NCBI GenBank assembly: GCA_029204225.1
Contig: CM055112.1
Coordinates: 26,920,118-26,984,117 of the forward strand
Reading direction: 5' to 3'
Length of the DNA: 64,000 nt
Origin: Diphasiastrum complanatum
Lineage: Eukaryota > Streptophyta > Lycopodiopsida > Lycopodiales > Lycopodiaceae
The notes below the pieces were generated by a model that did no database searches, was not told the origin of the DNA, and was given only the letters and a program-made list of their open reading frames with translations. Position numbers and translations under genes: made by a program. Each line of letters begins with the position of its first letter. The first letter of the stretch is position 1. Below are positions 1 to 45,388 of the stretch, piece after piece.

Positions 1-189
1 GGAAATCCCTTTTATTCACTAACTTGACTTTCACGCCTTGCGACATTAAAAGTCGCACAAAAAGGCCTAAAGTTCTTTCATTAACTTCTAACTAACCAAA
101 TAACTATGTGATCGTCGGGTTGGACTTACACACGTAGGGTGCCAAATCCCTCTCACTTATTAACTATGGTTAGGGTTGCCTCAATCCAT
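1..189. other. Unassigned left edge
   Basis: AT-rich sequence without a recognisable gene. It adjoins the Helitron helicase remnant and may be more of the same element, but I could not read helicase motifs here. Confidence 0.3.
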
Positions 190-220
190 GCTACATTCAT
201 GATATTCACTGGAAATGTGA

Positions 221-676
221 TTGGCATATTCAAAGTTCGAAATGATGTTTTTGCGATCGATTGCACCACACAAGGGATTGTACAATGGAACAAAACTGAT
301 CATCCGTAAATTGGGTAGACTGGTCATAGAGGCAGAAATAGTAACTGGCAAAAATATAGGTTCTAGAGTCCTCATTCCGTGGATCCCTATAGTGCCCAAC
401 AATTCTGATTTGCCATTTGAATTGCAAGGAGTTCGATTTCTCATTAGACCAGCTTTCGCCATGTCAATCAACAAGGCACAAGGGCAAACTATTGAGATGG
501 TTGGATTGTATTTGCCACATCCCGTGTTTTGTCATGGCCAGTTTTATGTTGCACTATCAAGAGTGCAAAATGAAGCAAGTTTTCGAGTGTTAATTATAGA
601 TAGAGATGGTCGATTTACAGATGTGGAAGGAGTGGCGAGGTACACTCAAAACATTGTATATTCAAAAATATTGTAG
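221..676 (+). pseudogene. Helitron helicase C-terminus (PIF1-like), remnant
   Basis: About 150 residues read as the end of a Rep/PIF1-type Helitron helicase, the enzyme that unwinds DNA for rolling-circle transposition. Visible hallmarks are 'GLYNGTKLIIRKLG', 'VLIPWIPIVPNNSDLPFE', 'RPAFAMSINKAQGQT' (late helicase motif, around residue 85) and 'GQFYVALSRVQNEASF' (motif VI region). The frame opens on TTG and has no credible ATG, and the upstream helicase and Rep domains are absent, so this is a truncated copy cut by the window edge or by decay. The frame is open to its stop at 676, so the loss may be recent or the element may continue to the left of the window. Confidence 0.85.
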
Positions 677-960
677 TGGTAAGGATTAGAGTTTAGGGTT
701 AAGGATAAGCTAATGGGTTAGAGTTAGGATGAGTTAAAGGATTAGAATGAGCTATAAATTCAGGGTTAGGAAGAGCTATAGGGTTAGGGTTTAAATGAGT
801 TATAAAAATTAAGGTTTAGGATTGGGATGAGTCATAAGGTTAGGTTATGATGAGCTATAAGGATTAGGGTTTATGATTAGGTTGAGTGGTAGGTTAGGAT
901 TAATTTGAGGGTTTATGATTAGGTTGAGTGGTAGGTTAGGATTAATTTGAGAGTTACAGT
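676..960. repeat. Degenerate telomere-like (GGGTTA/TTTAGGG) repeats with a 42-bp duplication
   Basis: G/T-rich plus strand built from variants of GGGTTAGG, GGGTTTA and AGGATTA immediately after the Helitron helicase stop. Positions 867-908 and 909-950 are a direct tandem duplication of one 42-bp unit. The variants are too irregular for an active telomere. It is best read as an interstitial, degenerate telomere-like tract, possibly part of the Helitron 3' region. Confidence 0.6.
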
Positions 961-1445
961 AAGGCTTTAAAACTAAGAATAGACTTTAGAAAGAGGGCAT
1001 ATTATTCATTTTAAAACTTTGGTTTATATTTTCATTTTGCATGTTTGACTGATACATATCATGCTTTTGCAGATGGTGAAGGTTGTGATAGACTACAAAA
1101 TGTTCGTGCAAGAGGTGATGGAGTTTTTTTGTTTTGGGGAGGATGTTCACACATGCAGCATAGTATGGGTGATACAAGTGTTTACATATTTTTTATACAA
1201 GCAGCAGGATGGATTCTTTATTCCAACAAGATGGCAGTTGGTTGTAGATGTCGAGGAGTTGATTTGTAATATTAGGTTATTTTAAAAAAATGTTTCAATC
1301 ATAAGACTTGGTTGCTTTCAACAATTTTTGGATGCCCTGGTGTACATCCAAGCATTCATGGATGAAATTTTTGAATGCGTTTATAAATTTTGTTGGTGAG
1401 TGCTTTGAGAGTAATTTTAAAATATGAGATAATTAATGATAAGTG
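961..1445. other. Unassigned, with short anonymous frames
   Basis: Two overlapping 74-codon frames (1045-1269 and 1061-1285) follow a plausible splice acceptor (pyrimidine stretch, then TTTGCAG at about 1066-1072). I recognise no domain in either. It could be host sequence picked up by the Helitron or chance open frames. Confidence 0.25.
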
Positions 1446-1754
1446 ATTAGTATTCACATACACATGTCACACACACATTCAATCAACGTTGATTACACAG
1501 ACATACACAACGATGCATACACATACACACAAATACACAGACATACATTTAACATAGATATTCAGAAACACATAAAACACATGCATATCACGCAGACATA
1601 CATACGACAAACAGGCACACATGCATATCACACAGACATACATACCAAACACACACATATACACATACACACACCCTACACAGAGATACATTCAACATAC
1701 ATATTCCCAAACACATCAACACATGCACACGACATAGACATACAATCCACAAAC

Positions 1755-1762
<8 letters not shown>
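1446..1762. repeat. CA-rich imperfect repeat
   Basis: Low-complexity stretch of ACACAGACATACAT-like units, merging on its right into a pure CT tract. The long frames on both strands here are composition artefacts. Confidence 0.75.

Positions 1763-1825
<63 letters not shown>
1763..1825. repeat. (CT)n microsatellite
   Basis: About 63 bp of uninterrupted CT dinucleotides. Unlike several other CT tracts in the window, no LINE 3' end is visible beside it. Confidence 0.95.
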
Positions 1826-1828
<3 letters not shown>

Positions 1829-1955
1829 AGCATGAGAAAACAATCCACAATCAGCCTTTTGCCATCGTCAAAAGCATTGGCCACCACCCAAAACACCCTC
1901 CTATCCAAAACGCAAACCATCCACAATCGACGTCTGACCAAAACGCAAACCATAT

Positions 1956-1980
1956 GCAACGGCCGTTCACCGTCATCTAG
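1956..1980 (+). other. Possible Helitron 3' terminus
   Basis: The palindrome AACGGCCGTT, then about ten bases, then CTAG followed by T. This is the layout expected of a Helitron 3' end (small hairpin, CTRR, insertion 5' of T). It lies 1.3 kb downstream of the helicase remnant in the matching orientation. The hairpin is short and has almost no loop, so the call is tentative. Confidence 0.3.
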
Positions 1981-2940
1981 TACACACACACACACATGAA
2001 AAGCATATCATATGTACATTGATGAGCATCCAAAAACACATGGCAATGTTGTTGCATGAATAAATAGTTCTATTGATCACCTTTCATTGAGTAATTGTAA
2101 TTTTAAAAAATGCATCAATGAAATATGAGTAATCTTCTAAAAATGCGAGATACCTGTGTACTGCTACTAGCCTATAAAATGTGTGTAGAGCTATTCATCA
2201 AATGTAGCTTCAATTGTTCTTTGCCAATATGTATATAAAAGGCTTTGAGCCAAACACCACAATGTACAATATAAATACCAAAAATTTGTTGATGAGAAGA
2301 AGATTTTCCATCAATTGGTGTATTTATTTGCAAACACAATTTATGACACATTATGTTTATGTCAAATCATTGTTTTTATAGTTTCATATGATTTATTTGT
2401 TTAAGAAAACGTGTTTTATGATTTATGGATCATGATATATTTTGATCATTTGGCTAGATAAGTTTGCTCCATTTTATCATGTAGCCTGCGTGACAGTTGT
2501 AGCTCCCAGTTTTTTTATGAGACCTTGTATGAGCGAATTTTGCAAAGGACCACACACACTTGGACTATTCCACGCACTTAAAAAAAAAGTCTTTGATATG
2601 GTGTCAACGCTACATATATGATGTTCGATTTCAATGTTGCATTGAAGCTTTCACGAGTAAGCATTTTTAAAAATTTATTGTTAATCACTTGAATGTCTTT
2701 AATTATGTTACACTTTTTATGAATGACAATTTCATATGTTAATGCATGAACATTTTTTCTTTATGTTTGAAGGACATTTAATTGTCATCTAATTCCAATG
2801 AAAATAATAGCAGACACTCTATATCCAAAAAAAAAAAAAATTACTACATATAAATAAATTGTCTCATCATGAGCATATAAGCTTAAGAGCCATGATGAAA
2901 ATGGATAAACAACAATGTTGCAATATGAATCAACGTTGAC
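1981..2940. other. No gene recognised
   Basis: AT-rich sequence with short A runs. I saw no open frame with domain similarity and no repeat structure. Confidence 0.4.
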
Positions 2941-5900
2941 GTGACTCTTCTTTTTCAAAATCTTGTTTGAGTTTGGACTTTGGACGGGCGTTCCAGATTC
3001 CATACTTGGCCGTTGAAGACCCGTTTGTTACCTTGGATTCGTCTTGACGTTCCCCTCTGGACGAAATAGAAAGCCGCAAAAACCGAATCCGTTCGAAGGT
3101 ATTGGACCCATCGACCGGAGAGTCACAACTTGACACATTTGCTATGCCCTAATAGAGTTCTTTGTGGCCCACAGGGCATTTTTGGCAAACGAGGCCAGAA
3201 ATGTGCGACAATGGTTCCGTTTGGTTTGTATCGGATTCACGAAACTATGAAAATTTCTTGTCCGACATTCCGGACGTCGACGACTAATTCCGACCAGTTC
3301 CTGGTCCACACCGTCCCACCTTTCCTAAATCTTGTTTGGGCCTGGACTTTAAACGGGCATTCCAGATTTAGTACATGTTCGTTTAGAGACCGGTTTGTTA
3401 CTGTAGATTCGTCTTCACATTCCCCACCGGCTGAAATAGAAAGCTGCAAAAACCGACTCCGTTTGAAGGTATTGGACCCATCGACCGGAGAGTCAAAACT
3501 TAACCCCTTTGCTGTGCCCTAATAGGGGTCTTTGTGGCCCATAGGGCATTCTTAGCAAACAAGGCCGGAAATGAGCGACAAAGGCTCCGTTCTGTTTGTA
3601 TTGGATTCACAAACCTGTGACCACGGCCCGTTGGACTCTCCAAACGTCGACGACTAATTTCGACCAGTTCCTGGTCCATACCGTCCCACTTTCCCTAAAT
3701 CTTATTTGAGACCAGACTTTGGACGAGTGTTCCAGATTCTGTACTTCGCCGTTGTGAGACCGGTTTGTTACTGTGGATTTGTCTTGACGTTCCCCACTGG
3801 CCGAATCAGAAAGCTGCAAAAATCGTGTCCGTTCGAAGGTATTGGACCCATCGACTGGGGAGTCGAGACTTTTTTTGTGGCCCACAGGTCGCTTCTTGGC
3901 AAACGAGGCCAGAAATGAGCGACAGCAGGTCCGTTTGGTTTGTATCGGATTCACGAACCTGTGACCACCCTCCGTCTGACGTTCCGGACGTCAATGGCTC
4001 ATTCTGACCAGTTCTTGGTCCATACCGTCCCACTTTCTCTAAATCTTGCTTGGGCCTGGACTTTGGACGAGCGTTCCAGATTCCGTACTTGGCCGTTGAG
4101 AGACCGGTTTTTTACTGTGGATTTGTCTTGACGTTCCCCACTGGCCGAAACAGAAAGCCCCAAAAACCGACTCCGTTTAAAGGTATTGGACCCATCGACC
4201 GGAGAGTCAAAACTTAACCCATTTGCTATGCCCTAATAGCGGGGTTTGTGGCCCGTAGGGTATTTCTTGGCATACGAGGCCGGAAATGAGCGACAATGGG
4301 TCCGTTTGATTCGTATTGAATTCAAGAACCTGTGACAATTTCTCGTCCGACATTCCGCAAATCAACAACTCATTCCGACCAATTCTTGGTCCATAGTGTC
4401 CCACTTTCCCTAAATCTTGTTTGGGTTGGACTTTGGACGGGCGTTCCAGATTCCGTACTTGGCCATTGAGAGATCGGTTTGTTACAGTGGATTCGTCTTG
4501 ATGTTCCCCTCTGTAGAAACAAAAAGCTTCAAAAATCGAGACCGTTCGAAGATATTGGACCCATCGACCGGAGAGTCACAACTTGACACATTTCCTATGC
4601 CCTAATAGAGTTCTTTGTGGCCCACAGGGCATTTCTTGGAAAACGAGGCCGGAAATGTGCGACAACGGGTCCGTTCGGTTCGTATCGGATTCATGAACCT
4701 ATGAAAATTTCCCGTCCGGCGTTCTGAACGTCGACGACTGATTCCGACCAGTTCCTGGTCCATATCGTCCCACTTTTCCTAAATCTTGTTTAAGCCTGGA
4801 CTTTAGACGGGCGTTCCAGATTCCGTACATGTCCGTATAGAGACCAGTTTGTGACTGTGGATTCGTCTTCACATTCTCCACTGGCCGAAATAGAAAGCCG
4901 CAAAAATTGACTCCATTCGAAGGTATTAGATCCATCAACCAGAGAGTCGAAATTTAACCCCTTTGCTATGCCCTAATAGCGGTATTTGTGGCCCACCAGG
5001 CATTTCTTGGCAAACGAGGCCGGAAATGAGCAACAAAGGCTCCGTTCTGTTCGTATCGGATTCACGAACCTGTGACCACGCCCCATCGTACTCTCCGAAC
5101 GTCGACAACAAATTCCGACCGGTTCGTGTTCCATACTGTCTCACTTTTCCTAAATCTTGTTTGGGCCTGGATTTTGGATGGGCGTTCCAGATTCCGTACT
5201 TGTCCGTTTAGAGACCGGTTTGTTACAATGGATTCGTCTTCACATTCCCCACTAGCCGAAACAGAAAGCCGCAAAAACCGACTCCGTTCGAAGGTATTGG
5301 ACCCATCGACCGGAGAGTTGAAACTTAACCCATTTGCTATGCCCTAATAGCGGTCTTTGTGGCCCACAGGGCATTTCTTGGCAAACGAGGCCGGAAATGA
5401 GCGAGAACGGGTCCGTTCTATTCGTATCGGATTCACGAACCTGTGACCACACTCTCCAAATGTCGACGACTAATTCCGACCAGTTCCTGGTCCATACCGT
5501 CCCACTTTCCCTAAATCTTGTTTGGGTCTGGAGGGCGTTCCAGATTCCGTACTTGGCCGTTGAGAGACCGGTTTGTTATTGTGGATTCGTCTTGACGTTC
5601 CCCACTGGCCGAAACAGAAAGCCCTAAGAAACCGACTCCATTCGAAGGTATTGGACCCATCGACCGGAGAGTCGCAACTTCACCCATTTGCTATGCCCTA
5701 ATAGCGGTCTTTGTAACCCACAGGGCGTTTCTTGCCAAACGAGGCCAGAAATGAGCGACAACGGGTCCGTTTGGTTCGTATTGGATTCACGAACCTATGA
5801 CAATTTCCCGTCCCACATTCCGGACGTTGAGGGCTAATTCCGACCAATTCTTGGTGTATATAGTCCCACTATCCCCTTGATCAATACATTCCCACTATCC

Positions 5901-6020
5901 ATAAAGCTTGTCGGGGCCTAGACTTTCCACGGGCATTGCAGACACCGTGCTTGGCCGTTCATAGGCCAGTTTGTTACAACGGATTTTCCCTTGATGTTTC
6001 CCATTGGCCAAAATAGAAAG
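2941..6020. repeat. ~370-bp tandem satellite array, about nine copies
   Basis: The landmark TTCCAGATT recurs at 2991, 3360, 3730, 4074, 4444, 4814, 5185 and 5538, with a diverged last copy near 5936. Spacing is 369, 370, 344, 370, 370, 371, 353 and about 398 bp, so the unit is close to 370 bp and two units carry deletions of about 20-25 bp. Every unit repeats the same string of landmarks: a GACGTTCCCC segment, a 'GTATTGGACCCATCGACCGG' segment, GCCCTAATAG, GGCAAACGAGGCC and GGTCCATACCGTCCCAC. Units differ by scattered substitutions. All short frames inside are shadows of the repeat. No centromeric or other known satellite is claimed. Confidence 0.92.
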
Positions 6021-6782
6021 CCGGGAAAATGATGAATGATGGTGATGTTGGATCCTAGCAGGCATGTATCCACATGCATAATAACGTTCTATAATGCTAT
6101 TGATGTCCTTCAATGGTTCCAGGTTAGGGTCCTTCAATTGTTCCTCGGTGTATGGGAGGAATCATGGTTATTTGCATACCAAAAAATGGAGAAAATTGAC
6201 AAAAGCTTGTCTACGTTATTGTCATAGTGGAATCTAGACATTTCACGTCAATGGGCATCAAGAGTTGCAGCTATAGTTCCTATACTTTAAGAGGTATTGT
6301 ATCACTTGGTTATTTTTTTCTTGAAAATTCTTTTCACAATTTAATTGCTTTTTAGGTGAGTCATGATCATGGGAAGCCATCCCACGATCTCTGCTTTTAT
6401 TACCTTCTTTATTATAGTGATGATACCCTTCAATTACAACTTAGAACTTCCATGTTCCTATGTTTCAAACAACAAACTAATGCTTAAATTCTTTGCAAAT
6501 CTATTAGTTTCAATGCCCTTGTTTAATATTATGCCTTTTATTGTTTCATAGGCTATGCGTTACTATACTTTATCCTGGAATCCCTTCCAAAAGGCCTTGC
6601 CTCCTCTCCTTGCTATCGATTTACCTTGTGGTCTCCATTGTTTGACCTTCTCGTACTTCATTTGTTATCAGGGTGTCAGATTTTCTTTGATCAAGATTCT
6701 GGTGCAATGAAGTTTTGGTTTTGAAGATGAAACTTGGACTAAGCTTTAGGTTGAGATAGGTTAGAAGCAACAACGTATGTGA
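6021..6782. other. No gene recognised
   Basis: AT-rich sequence between the satellite and a decayed LINE tail. Short frames (for example 6036-6227 and 6363-6551) show no recognisable domain. Confidence 0.4.
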
Positions 6783-6910
6783 GAAAGAAAGAAAGAGAGA
6801 CTTTTATAATGTCTTTTAATGCTAAAAGGCACATAAGGCCAAGTAAGTACACCTCAAGTATGATATATTCTAAAACGGAGCATATAAATGTCTCCAAAAA
6901 CAAAGCAACT
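6783..6910 (-). mobile_element. LINE 3' end remnant with (CT/CTTT)n tail
   Basis: Read on the minus strand, the segment ends 'GACATTATAAAAGTCTCTCT' and continues into a CTTT/CT tract. This matches the 3' ends of the LINE copies at 24.9 and 27.4 kb: the same ATG-rich block with a shared AAGTACACCTCAAGTATG-like string, then the tail. Only the 3' untranslated part survives. Confidence 0.65.
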
Positions 6911-7889
6911 ACTGGATCAAAAGACTAAGATGTCTTCATGCAAGGTAAAGTTAAAAGTATGAACATGAATGATATCGATGAGCAACATATCTATGAGTAA
7001 AAGTAATTAAAAAAATAATCAGACATTATCGTACCCTTCTGCTATTTTTATTGAATCTCCAAGCAAAGTATCCAGAAAGTGATGCAAGTGTTACATCTTC
7101 AGTATTTATTTTATTTTATTAGGTATGTTGTCTTACAAGCAATCTTTAGTTGAGTAGGTTAATTGATTTCATACTACAAAAATTTGTTTAGCTGTGTACA
7201 TTGTTATTGCCTTACATCATGCTTTTCCAAATGATTGTATCTTGTGTCTTATATGTGAGACTCCTCGAAATTGAGGTGACTTACGAGGGACCACTATCGC
7301 ACACAAAGTGTTGCAACATTTTTCAATAGCTCTTTAATTGCAACAATTGTTTTGTTGCAAGTTCCTTGCAGAGCTTATAAATTGGCATGCTAGTCATCAT
7401 TCTTCACATGAGATTATGAGAGTTGTTCCAAATTCTCTTGCATGGAAACACATTGACTAAGTGTAACCATTTTATGCAAGCGAATCTAGAAAACTTAGGT
7501 TTGGACTTGCGATGGATGGAACAAACTTCTTTGGCAAAATGACAAGCATGTGGTTTATTTTACTAATGGTAATGATTAACGATAATATTCCACCTTGGCT
7601 AAGCATAAAAAGGAGAAATTACATAAAGTGTTTCTTATTCTTGAAAAAAACATAAGATAAAAAATATGGATATAGACCTTACATCGTTAATTGAAGAATT
7701 AGGACTACTATGGAAGGGGGTCCAAGCATATAACATCTCGCGTCTACCACAAGACAAAATATTTATATTGCATTTTATTCTAATGTGGACAGTTGGCAGT
7801 TGTTAAAGTGACTTAAAAAATGATCTTTCCTATATGTATGATTTCTATGTATTTGTTAGGCCAATTTTTTTAGGAGGGATCAATGTCAC
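6911..7889. other. No gene recognised
   Basis: AT-rich. I saw no domain-bearing frame or structured repeat. Confidence 0.4.
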
Positions 7890-8041
7890 TGAAAAGGGTC
7901 TGAAGGTAATCGACACCACCTTTTAGCAGTCGTACTTTAAGAGAATAGCAAGGCACCTATATGCTTGAAAAGGGTTTAAAAGTAATCGACACCACCTTTA
8001 AGCAGCCGTACCGTAAGAGAATAGCAAGGCCCCTATATGCT
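7890..8041. repeat. 76-bp tandem duplication
   Basis: Two units starting at 7890 and 7966, each running from TGAAAAGGGT through TCGACACCACC and AGAGAATAGCAAGGC to CTATATGCT. They differ at several sites, so the duplication is not recent. Confidence 0.8.
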
Positions 8042-8189
8042 CGCGATTATGGGAATGCTCTACCTGCTATGACATGCACCCCGACTAATGTGGGTAATTC
8101 AGGCCCTACAAAAGTACGGTCATAGGGAGAGTATATGTCTTTCTACTATCTTTACTAGTTGTTTGAATAGACTCTCGTGAGTAAACTAT

Positions 8190-8662
8190 GACTAGGGCAT
8201 AGATGCACTGCGTTTCTGAAACGCGTTTCAAAATCGCGGTCAGAAACGTGTTCCTGAAAATTTCAAAAAAATTCCAGAAACATTTTTTTTTTTTTAGTTT
8301 TTTTTTGGGCAATATGGGTTTAGGGTTATTATTGTGTAGTTTGCTGACTGTTTCGGGTGCAGGATGGTCCAGTTCAGGTGCATTAATCAAAAATTCAAAA
8401 CTAACCTCTAGCCTGTTCGTTACGATCACAGATGGTCCCAATAAGTGTGTTTTCGCTCAGGGAGTTGGAAGGCCAAATCATAAAGAGGCCTTACCGTCGG
8501 GGCCGGGGTCTACCGGTTGACCATTGATCCCCTAAAAAAATTTCAGCCATAAGCTATTTTTCCACAAAAAAAAAAAAAAAATTAGTACGATTCTGGTCTG
8601 AGAAACACGTTTCTCAGAAACGTGGTTTACGAAACGCGTTTCTGTGCATCTATGGACTAGGG
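8190..8662. mobile_element. hAT-type MITE (457 bp, 8198-8654) with 8-bp target duplication
   Basis: Perfect 11-bp terminal inverted repeats CATAGATGCAC / GTGCATCTATG bound the element at 8198 and 8654. Imperfect inverted similarity continues inward (AAACGCGTTTC on both sides). The 8-bp GACTAGGG at 8190-8197 recurs at 8655-8662 as a target-site duplication. An 8-bp duplication with short inverted repeats starting CA is characteristic of the hAT superfamily. There is no transposase inside; the 105-codon frame is a shadow. It is non-autonomous and inserted about 660 bp downstream of the PP2A stop codon. Confidence 0.85.
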
Positions 8663-9319
8663 ATAGGTTTATTAAAACCATTGGGATTAACTTCACCATA
8701 CACCATCCATTATTTAGCCCAAAGTTAAAAGATTTAAGTACCTCCATTTAATACTACAAAATCTTATATGAAATATCATGTGTGACTTGGCAGATAAAAG
8801 AATTCTCCCCACATGCCCCACTGTGTAAGTAAACCTTGTTTGAAAAAGTCAGAAGTACTGCACAAGACAATGTTTCAGCCATAGATAACATATAGATGGA
8901 AACCAAACCTTTCAAAACACAAGCATAACTATGAAGCATTGGCTAGATTGTAGTGAGTTGTGACAAATATGGACACTTAAACAGGGCATTTGAAATATGC
9001 CCTTTAATACTAAACTTCAATGATAGGCATGATGAGTTGACCTACATTTGAAAGCTAACCTCAGCACCAGGACCAGTGTGCTAATAAATCAAGAATACTA
9101 CAGACCAGCCCCACCATGTTCTGATGACACGTATCTCTGGCATATGTGAGAAAAATGCACCCCAAGCTCAGGCAGGCTGTGAAGGCCTGGTGTAATTGAG
9201 AGAACCAGTCTAATTTGCTAAAAACCAACATTACCCATGGATCAGAGGCAGAAATGCATAATGGTGGAGCAGAAGATTTAATCACTTGGACAAAAAGGTG
9301 ATCACTACCAGGAACCCCA
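8663..9319 (-). other. Downstream / probable 3' UTR of the PP2A B gene
   Basis: Follows the PP2A stop codon on the minus strand. A minus-strand AATAAA (plus-strand TTTATT at 8668-8673) could be a polyadenylation signal but is 650 bp away. No other gene is visible. Confidence 0.35.
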
Positions 9320-44307
<34,988 letters not shown>

Positions 44308-44907
44308 TACTCCTCGCCTCCCAGACACCACCTCCAACCACCCACCGCTTCCACCTCAATCCGATCCTTTCCTCTCTACCAATTCTACTATCACTTCGCC
44401 TCCTCTGCTGCTGCAACAAGAGCTGCTGCTGCTTGCGCCAATGGCTGCTGGTGCTGCTGCTGCTCATTTACAGCCTCTGGCATGCCGCCACCTCTACGCT
44501 TCTACACAAGCGCCACAAATCCAGCCACCCAATTGCGAGAAGACCAGAAGCGCATGCAATTGCAGCATAATGCGCGATCACGCACGCACACCCAAGGCTG
44601 CGAAAAGGCGAAAGACGAGAGAAATCTGCGAGAGAAGGCAGAGGAAAATGCGTTATTATTGAATGCTTTCGTGGGTGAATGCGAGGCAGCTATATCGATA
44701 GAAGAAGAAGAGAAGGACTGGGGCAGCCTTCCCCGAAAGGCCATGTGCACCAGACCTCCTTGTGGGCCCCTGTACCTTTTTCTTTTATTTTGTGAGCTCC
44801 CACTGGCCTGGAGTGTAGGGCCACACTTAAAGACAAGTAACCCATGTAGGCCTCCTTTAGGTGACTTGGAGCCCTTGACTGGACCTCCAGTGTGTATTAT
44901 GTGCAGG
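44308..44907 (-). promoter_or_regulatory. 5' UTR and promoter region of the PP2A B gene
   Basis: GC-richer than the surroundings. Positions 44405-44465 hold GCTGCT-type trinucleotide repeats (on the plus strand), typical of a plant 5' leader. An in-frame TGA at 44356-44358 ends the frame upstream of the ATG. No convincing TATA box was found. The 143-codon plus frame 44482-44913 has no recognisable domain and is taken as an antisense shadow. Confidence 0.55.
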
Positions 44908-45388
44908 GTTTAAACCAGTGCTAGGCGGGTATCAACATTTTGATACCGACTGGGTCAGGGTATTGCAGGTTTTTAAAAAATATAATACCAGTAGGGTATC
45001 AGCATAGGGAGGTATAGGAGTTGTAGAGTGGTACAGATAGACCGGGCTGGTATCACAAGTCGGTTATCAACCCGGGTATAAACATTGACTAATTGCTAAA
45101 AAATGTTCTTTTTAAAGAGTAATATCATAATTTAAGACATAAAAAATCTGAAATATCATTTTAAAAATTACTAAAAATAGTACTACTATTGATACCATGG
45201 CAAAAATCCACAAAATCTCCCAAACTTGGGTATCAATATGAATAGTAAGATAGTTAATAATGGGTGTCCGGTTCTAGACCCTGGTATTAGAAATTCATAT
45301 ACCAGTCAGGTAGGGTTTTGATACCATGCTGATACCCATTATTAATACTAGTCGCGACCCTATATACCCGCCCAACACTAGTTTAAAC
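44908..45388. mobile_element. hAT-type MITE (465 bp, 44916-45380) with 8-bp target duplication
   Basis: Terminal inverted repeats CAGTGCTAGGCGGGTAT (left) and, on the opposite strand at the right end, TAGTGTTGGGCGGGTAT match at 14 of 17 positions. The palindromic 8-mer GTTTAAAC flanks both sides (44908-44915 and 45381-45388). C/TAGTG ends with 8-bp duplications are a hAT signature. The inside is AT-rich and full of GGTATC/GATACC words and has no transposase. Its near edge is about 600 bp upstream of the PP2A start codon. Confidence 0.85.

Noticed and set aside
676-960. Chromosome end (telomere)
   Set aside because: Units are irregular and continuous with other sequence on both sides.
1588-1995. 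135-codon minus frame over the CA/GA repeats
   Set aside because: Composed of Cys/Val and Arg/Glu runs imposed by the microsatellite; no domain.
2941-6020. Possible CRISPR array or gene family suggested by regular repeats and several 60-130 codon frames
   Set aside because: Units are ~370 bp, contiguous, without spacers, in a plant genome; the frames are the same repeat read repeatedly.
44308-44337. PP2A start ten codons upstream
   Set aside because: The codon at 44337 is TTG, not ATG.
44482-44913. 143-codon plus-strand gene divergent from PP2A
   Set aside because: No domain, overlaps the probable 5' leader and promoter of PP2A, ends at the MITE.
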